From Caldifarciminota bacterium (GTDB lineage Bacteria > Hydrothermota > Tepidihabitantia > Tepidihabitantales > CAIPLT01), in NCBI GenBank assembly GCA_025061975.1, contig JANXBB010000039.1, positions 1 to 11,052 of the forward strand: a stretch of 11,052 nt of DNA, in the 5' to 3' direction. The notes beneath the pieces are model-generated. The model made no database searches and was not told the DNA's origin. It was given only the letters and a program-made list of their open reading frames with translations. The translations under genes were made by a program, and so were the position numbers. Below are positions 7,581-11,052 of the stretch, piece by piece (the stretch's first letter is position 1; each line of letters begins with the position of its first letter).

Positions 7581-8933
7581 ATGACACAAGAGATATCTCT
7601 TTATACACCCCTGACAGGATATCCGGAACTTGAAGCGAAAATTGCTTATGGTCTTGCAAAAGTCGGTGTTGAATCTGCTGAGGTTGAGTCTATAACTATT
7701 GAGCCATTAGGGGGATGTTATAAAATTACTATTAACGGCACAAAAGACAAGCTTGAGTCAGCATTTAACACCATAATGCACCGACTGTTTTCTTCTAAAT
7801 TTATTCCCTTAAACACTCCTGGCGTTACCAGTAGAACAGCTTTAACACTTACTACACAGAAAAACGAAAAGTTTGAATTAGACGATTATTTTAGATTACC
7901 GGCGATTAATTTTAAAAATCAAACAAACGAACCAGTTTGCCGTCACGGAAAAAATACCGTAAGTGCTGTAATAGGACTTACAGCTTCCACGAGCTATCAT
8001 CATGAACGGGACTATATAAACGTAGATAACAAAAAAGAGAATGGAGAAATTCATAAAACTCATCGTCCTACTAATCCGAAAGAAATTTGTAAAACTTGCG
8101 CATTATTAGCACTATTAGGAACCTGGTCTACAACATTTATCTTTAACATAAAAGACCAAGAGGTTGTCATTACGCCAATTCTAAAGCAAAAGCTTGGTGG
8201 AGCTCAACTAATAAAATTGTTTTCTATTCAACATCAACTTAGGAACATTAAAATGACGGCTGATATCCCTTCCACTCTTATACCAATATTGGTACTTTCT
8301 AAGATACCTTCAAATTTAGAAGTTTTAAAAGACTTTGATTTACATATTGCTGTGTTAACTCGTCCTCAAGGATATCATGTTGATAGTCTATATATCGGAG
8401 CAACCGGAAAATATATTGAGTATTTAAACAATAACTCCTATAATATAGCTGCAATTGATAATATGTTTGAAAATAATGCGATTGAAGCACTTTCGGTATT
8501 AAATAATTTATTAATAACACGCCGAAAAGATATGCTTCTTAAATTCGCTCGTGTTTATGTAAGTCAAACATCTTCAGATAATTGGATTAATTTAATGTAC
8601 TATCAAACTGCAAAATATTTATCTGAGGAGGTGTGTATGATTAATAAAGAAATTATAAACAATAAAGCCATAAGCAGCCTGGCTCAAACTTTAAGGTATT
8701 TTGTTAAAGAAAGGAAATACCATTATGCCGATGATTTAAGAAACAGCCGGAAGGATTCCAAAGATTTTGAAGAAACTATTGTAAAGATGTTACGGGAAGC
8801 TCGATTGCGAAAAGAACAAGACGATAAGATACATTTACCCAATGATGAAGAGATAAAAGAAATATTTAATTTAGCTCAAGATAATTTTGATGATGTTAAA
8901 ACTTCAATAGTGTTATTAGCATTAGCAGGTTAG
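7581..8933 (+). CDS. cas8: Cas8 large subunit of a type I-A-like Cascade (Csa4/Cas8a2-like)
   Basis: A 450-residue protein in the position of the large subunit, between cas3'' and cas7. Large subunits recognise the PAM and help open target DNA; they diverge so much that the call leans on context. The N-terminus (SLYTPLTGYPELEAKIAYGL) resembles Csa4/Cas8a2 proteins as I remember them; a distant Cas8a1 or Cas8b relative is possible. Visible features: a Cys/His set (Cys120, His122, Cys170, Cys173 in ICKTCALL) that could hold zinc, a middle of mixed strands and helices, and an all-helical basic C-terminal 100 residues. That last part has its own strong ribosome site and in-frame ATG (Met353) and probably doubles as the small subunit. 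I prefer ATG 7581 over the in-frame TTG at 7575, which overlaps cas3''. The stop codon lies in a 12-base tandem repeat. Confidence 0.75.
   Translation: MTQEISLYTPLTGYPELEAKIAYGLAKVGVESAEVESITIEPLGGCYKITINGTKDKLESAFNTIMHRLFSSKFIPLNTPGVTSRTALTLTTQKNEKFELDDYFRLPAINFKNQTNEPVCRHGKNTVSAVIGLTASTSYHHERDYINVDNKKENGEIHKTHRPTNPKEICKTCALLALLGTWSTTFIFNIKDQEVVITPILKQKLGGAQLIKLFSIQHQLRNIKMTADIPSTLIPILVLSKIPSNLEVLKDFDLHIAVLTRPQGYHVDSLYIGATGKYIEYLNNNSYNIAAIDNMFENNAIEALSVLNNLLITRRKDMLLKFARVYVSQTSSDNWINLMYYQTAKYLSEEVCMINKEIINNKAISSLAQTLRYFVKERKYHYADDLRNSRKDSKDFEETIVKMLREARLRKEQDDKIHLPNDEEIKEIFNLAQDNFDDVKTSIVLLALAG
8626..8633 (+). promoter_or_regulatory. Strong internal Shine-Dalgarno within cas8
   Basis: AGGAGGTG matches eight bases of the canonical anti-Shine-Dalgarno and lies 5 bases (from GGAGG) before the in-frame ATG at 8637. 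It is written in the cas8 frame as GAG GAG GTG, in a gene that otherwise mostly uses GAA for Glu, which suggests selection for the site itself. Geometry is the same as that of the cas7 start. Confidence 0.75.
8637..8933 (+). CDS. cas11: Predicted internal Cas11 small subunit (C-terminal 98 residues of cas8)
   Basis: This 98-residue product shares frame and stop with cas8 and would start at its Met353. It is predicted from the strong Shine-Dalgarno immediately upstream and from the lack of any separate small-subunit (csa5) gene among the visible cas genes. The sequence is almost wholly helix-forming and rich in Lys/Arg in its first half (LRYFVKERKYHYADDLRNSR, then VKMLREARLRKEQ), as expected of Cas11, which lines the Cascade belly and contacts target DNA. 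Independent translation of Cas11 from the end of cas8 is established for subtypes I-B, I-C and I-D. Here it is inference from sequence. It is somewhat short for a Cas11 (usually about 110-150 residues). The alternative is a chance site with a C-terminal domain acting only as part of Cas8. Confidence 0.65.
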   Translation: MINKEIINNKAISSLAQTLRYFVKERKYHYADDLRNSRKDSKDFEETIVKMLREARLRKEQDDKIHLPNDEEIKEIFNLAQDNFDDVKTSIVLLALAG

Positions 8934-8941
8934 CATTAGCA
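8916..8941 (+). repeat. 12-base tandem repeat across the cas8 stop codon
   Basis: TTAGCATTAGCA occurs at 8916-8927 and 8930-8941, with a period of 14. Each copy is itself two TTAGCA units. The cas8 stop TAG (8931-8933) lies in the second copy. Likely a replication-slippage duplication that now sets the end of the reading frame; no regulatory role is evident. Confidence 0.7.
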
Positions 8942-8968
8942 TGGCTTACAAATAAGGAAACACAAAAT

Positions 8969-8974
8969 GGAGGT
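8969..8974 (+). promoter_or_regulatory. Strong Shine-Dalgarno deciding the cas7 start
   Basis: GGAGGT ends 4 bases before the ATG at 8979. It overlaps an earlier in-frame ATG (8967), which would add only four residues; the ribosome site therefore favours 8979 as the true start. Confidence 0.75.
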
Positions 8975-8978
8975 AAAA

Positions 8979-9977
8979 ATGCTTAAATTTGTAACATTTG
9001 CAGTTAAATTGCAGCTTAATGTTCATGACTTAAACAACGAAGCGTGCACAGGAAATGTTACTGACATTAGAGTTATTGATTTTCTTAATGAGAATGGCGA
9101 AAAAGTGGAAGCACCAGCTGTATCAGGTCGGATGTTGAAACACTGGCACTATGAATTATTAAGAAATCTCGGGATACAAAAAGATTTAAGTTTCTGCGAT
9201 GCTTGTAAAATTGGCGAGCCGGTGAGGCCGGCTATTTTAAAGGATGGTAAATTATCACACGAGGAAGCAGTCAAAAAAGAACCCGGCGAGATTGTTAAAA
9301 GCAGCAAGATTGTTGAAAGGTGCGCTATTTGTGACATTCATGGGTTTTTAGCAGCAGTGCGTGAAACTTCAGAGCGGCGCAGTTCGCGGGTTATGTTTTC
9401 ATGGCTGCTACCAACCTTAGATAGTGTATCAGTTACCAAACAAGTAATACATTCTCGGGTTAAAAGTGGGATAGATTTTGAAGATGAGAAATTAACTTCA
9501 CAAATGCCTTTTAACAAATCATATGCTTCTGGAATTTATGGTTTTGTTTCAGCGTTTGATGTAGACCGAGTCGGTCTTATAGAATTAAATTTGGGGAAAA
9601 ATATTTCTGAGACAAAAAAAGAGGATAAAAATTCTAATCCTGAAGATAAAAAAAATGATGATGATGAACGCCAAAAACGCATTAAGTTAGCAATTGAGGC
9701 TTATAGACATCTGATTTCAGGTAAAATGGGGGCATCGCTTTCTCATGCAATTCCTCACGTTGATCCTATTGAAATTCTTGTAGTCTATTCCGAAAAAGGT
9801 CCATTACCATTTCCTGTTTCGCCAATCTATAGTGATTATATTAAAAAAACCATGGGTTTGGTTCCTCAAGACTCAAAATGTTTATTCTGGAGCAAAGATC
9901 AAAAAGAGGTTGAGGGGATTGAAAAAGTAAATTCAATTAACGATCTCTTCGGCAGGTTATTAGATAAGGTTAGATAA
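8979..9977 (+). CDS. cas7: Cas7 backbone subunit of Cascade (Csa2/DevR family)
   Basis: A 332-residue member of the Cas7/DevR family, whose copies polymerise along the crRNA to form the backbone of the interference complex. Family signs: the N-terminal strand KFVTFAVKLQLNVHDLNNE, GNVTDIRVIDF, the motif APAVSGRMLKHWHY (about 45-58), RCAICDIHGFLA (114-125), and SSRVMFSWLLPTLD (135-148). Later, LISGKMGASLSHAIPHVDP (245-263) fits the conserved core. Two CxxC pairs (Cys73/Cys76 and Cys115/Cys118) could form a zinc site. A highly charged, probably disordered insertion lies at about 208-236. I start at ATG 8979 because GGAGGT sits directly upstream; ATG 8967 is an alternative. It is separated from cas8 by 45 bases, the longest gap among the cas genes, and from cas5 by 36. 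The stop lies in a short tandem repeat. Confidence 0.92.
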   Translation: MLKFVTFAVKLQLNVHDLNNEACTGNVTDIRVIDFLNENGEKVEAPAVSGRMLKHWHYELLRNLGIQKDLSFCDACKIGEPVRPAILKDGKLSHEEAVKKEPGEIVKSSKIVERCAICDIHGFLAAVRETSERRSSRVMFSWLLPTLDSVSVTKQVIHSRVKSGIDFEDEKLTSQMPFNKSYASGIYGFVSAFDVDRVGLIELNLGKNISETKKEDKNSNPEDKKNDDDERQKRIKLAIEAYRHLISGKMGASLSHAIPHVDPIEILVVYSEKGPLPFPVSPIYSDYIKKTMGLVPQDSKCLFWSKDQKEVEGIEKVNSINDLFGRLLDKVR

Positions 9978-9978
9978 G
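9960..9978 (+). repeat. 9-base tandem repeat across the cas7 stop codon
   Basis: TTAGATAAG is present at 9960-9968 and 9970-9978 (period 10). The first copy encodes LDK in the cas7 frame and the second, shifted, supplies the TAA stop at 9975-9977. This repeats the arrangement at the end of cas8 with a different unit. Confidence 0.6.
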
Positions 9979-10013
9979 ATTGAAAAATAACTGCAAACTA
10001 TAGTGTGTTTAAT

Positions 10014-10775
10014 ATGAAAGCGGTTGTTTTTGATATCCGAGTCAACTCACTTTTCTCAATCCGAGTCCCTTACACCTGGCAATCAGCACTAAGTTATGTG
10101 TTGCCCCCTCCTTCTTCAATTATTGGTCTTGTTGCTAACGCGGTGCAACGTTATAATAATGACAAACATCCCCTTGAATATCTAAAGCAAGTTGAAAATT
10201 TAGTTGAATGGGCTGGAGCAAAATTACTTACGCCGGCAGTAACTAAAAGCTATACTACATCGGCGATTACTAAATGGTTATACGCAATCGGTGAAAAAGC
10301 AACCAATGTTTTAGGTAGGCAATATGTATATACAAAAAATATTAGAATAGCGATTGTTGTAAATGATGCGTCATTTGCAGAGGGGCTTAAAGATATTCTA
10401 AAAGTTACTCCTTTAACCTGCGGTGATAGCGAATCGCTTGTTTCAGTAGAAGATGTTTTAGTCTTTAATGCAGAAAAATTAGAGTATAAAAAAGATGAAG
10501 AAGTTGTAACTGAATACCCGGCGATTTTAGATTTTAATAAAATAGAACTTATTAACGGTGGAGGGCTGATCTATCCGATGCATAAAAGATGTTTGAAAGC
10601 TGAGCCAACCAAGACAAAAAAGGGCTCCAAAGGTGAATCAAGTTATCCGCTTTATAATTATATTCTGCCGGTTTCAAGCAAAGAATGCATTTTTTACCCA
10701 TCTAGTTTGACATTTAAAGTGAAGGATACAATTTACGGTTATAAGATTGATCATATCGGAAAGGTTATTATTTAG
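10014..10775 (+). CDS. cas5: Cas5 subunit of Cascade (subtype I-A-like)
   Basis: A 253-residue Cas5 protein, which caps the 5' handle of the crRNA and joins the Cas7 backbone to Cas8. The N-terminus has the RAMP-type strand MKAVVFDIRVNSLFSIRVP followed by the Cas5 signature SYVLPPPSSIIGLVANAV (about 27-44). CGDSESLVSV at 117-126 is a typical Cas5a motif, and the C-terminal region has NYILPVSSKECIFYPSSLTF. I chose the ATG at 10014; a GTG at 10005 in the same frame would add three residues. Neither has a recognisable Shine-Dalgarno, in contrast to cas7. The gene follows cas7 by 36 bases and ends 5 bases before the cas4 frame, in keeping with one operon. Length is normal for the family and no disrupted motif is seen. 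Confidence 0.9.
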   Translation: MKAVVFDIRVNSLFSIRVPYTWQSALSYVLPPPSSIIGLVANAVQRYNNDKHPLEYLKQVENLVEWAGAKLLTPAVTKSYTTSAITKWLYAIGEKATNVLGRQYVYTKNIRIAIVVNDASFAEGLKDILKVTPLTCGDSESLVSVEDVLVFNAEKLEYKKDEEVVTEYPAILDFNKIELINGGGLIYPMHKRCLKAEPTKTKKGSKGESSYPLYNYILPVSSKECIFYPSSLTFKVKDTIYGYKIDHIGKVII

Positions 10776-10780
10776 GTGAG

Positions 10781-11052
10781 TTGGATACAATAACCGGAAC
10801 ATTGATTTGGTATTATAATATTTGCAAAAGAGAAGTGTGGCTTTTAGCTCACGAAATAACCCCCGACCCAGATAATCAGCTAATTCAACTCGGTAGTCTT
10901 ATCCACTCTGAAGCGTATCCACAAGAGAAGAAAGGATGGGAAACCGCAGGAATGAAGATAGATATTATTAAACGAGTTGGGAAACAGATTATTGTTGGCG
11001 AAATTAAAAAATCTGATCGATTTTTGGAAGCAGCAAAAATGCAGCTTTTGTT
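10781..11052 (+). CDS. cas4: Cas4 nuclease, N-terminal part (truncated by window end)
   Basis: Ninety codons of a Cas4 are visible before the window ends. Cas4 is a RecB-like, iron-sulfur nuclease that helps select and trim prespacers by their PAM, together with Cas1 and Cas2. The family start ITGTLIWYYNICKREVWLLAH is present, with Cys15 the first iron-sulfur ligand. GSLIHSEAY holds His42, and the nuclease core shows Asp61 (MKIDI), then Glu74 and Lys76 in VGEIKKS, with Gln88 in AAKMQLL; all are expected RecB-type active-site residues. The start is uncertain: no ATG is available between the in-frame stop at 10748 and the family start. TTG at 10781 gives LDTITGTL and is my choice; AGGTGAG lies immediately before it, too close for an ideal ribosome site. 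cas1 and cas2 are expected next. Confidence 0.9.
   Translation, partial: MDTITGTLIWYYNICKREVWLLAHEITPDPDNQLIQLGSLIHSEAYPQEKKGWETAGMKIDIIKRVGKQIIVGEIKKSDRFLEAAKMQLL

Noticed and set aside
8299..8520. An open frame of 73 codons on the minus strand within cas8
   Set aside because: Antisense to a continuous cas8 frame, low-complexity Leu/Tyr/Gln composition, no independent signal.
9149..9337. An open frame of 62 codons on the minus strand within cas7
   Set aside because: Antisense to the conserved Cas7 region with the two CxxC pairs; nothing supports it.
9980..10004. Possible promoter (TTGAAA ... TATAGT) between cas7 and cas5
   Set aside because: The spacer is only 13 bases, too short for a sigma-70 promoter; cas5 is more simply read through from cas7.
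10776..11052. CRISPR array near the right edge
   Set aside because: No repeated 24-37-base units are seen; the stretch is continuous coding sequence for Cas4.

Overview
The window looks like a chromosomal segment of an AT-rich bacterium of the FCB group (Bacteroidota-like lineages such as WOR-3, Cloacimonadota or Ignavibacteria). That assignment is inference: it rests on a SprA-type giant outer-membrane protein, low G+C and an archaeal/thermophile-style CRISPR-Cas locus. All genes read on the + strand, are tightly packed, and there is no gene-free stretch over 60 bases.

Region 1 (1-4346) is host-type DNA: the C-terminal 1316 codons of a SprA-like protein, open at the left edge, followed 10 bases later by a small membrane-anchored ComEA-like helix-hairpin-helix protein.

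Region 2 (4364-11052) is a type I CRISPR-Cas operon: cas6, cas3' (helicase), cas3'' (HD nuclease), cas8, cas7, cas5 and the first 90 codons of cas4, which runs off the right edge. Separate Cas3 helicase and HD nuclease genes, a Csa2/DevR-type Cas7, a Cas5 with the GDSESLV signature and a Csa4-like Cas8 point to subtype I-A or a close I-A/I-B relative. Cas6 would cut the crRNAs. Cas8, Cas7 and Cas5 would build the surveillance complex. Cas3' and Cas3'' would unwind and degrade the target. Cas4 would act in spacer acquisition with Cas1/Cas2, expected to the right. There is no CRISPR array, cas1, cas2 or stand-alone csa5/cas11 in view.

Three points stand out. (a) The operon starts from a perfect TTGACA-17-TATAAT promoter whose -10 box ends 13 bases before the cas6 ATG, so the mRNA should be nearly leaderless. 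(b) No separate small-subunit gene exists, but the 3' end of cas8 holds an in-frame ATG (8637) behind a near-perfect Shine-Dalgarno, predicted to make a free 98-residue Cas11. (c) The only two strong Shine-Dalgarno sites I see in the locus precede cas7 and this internal start, the two subunits expected in several copies per complex.
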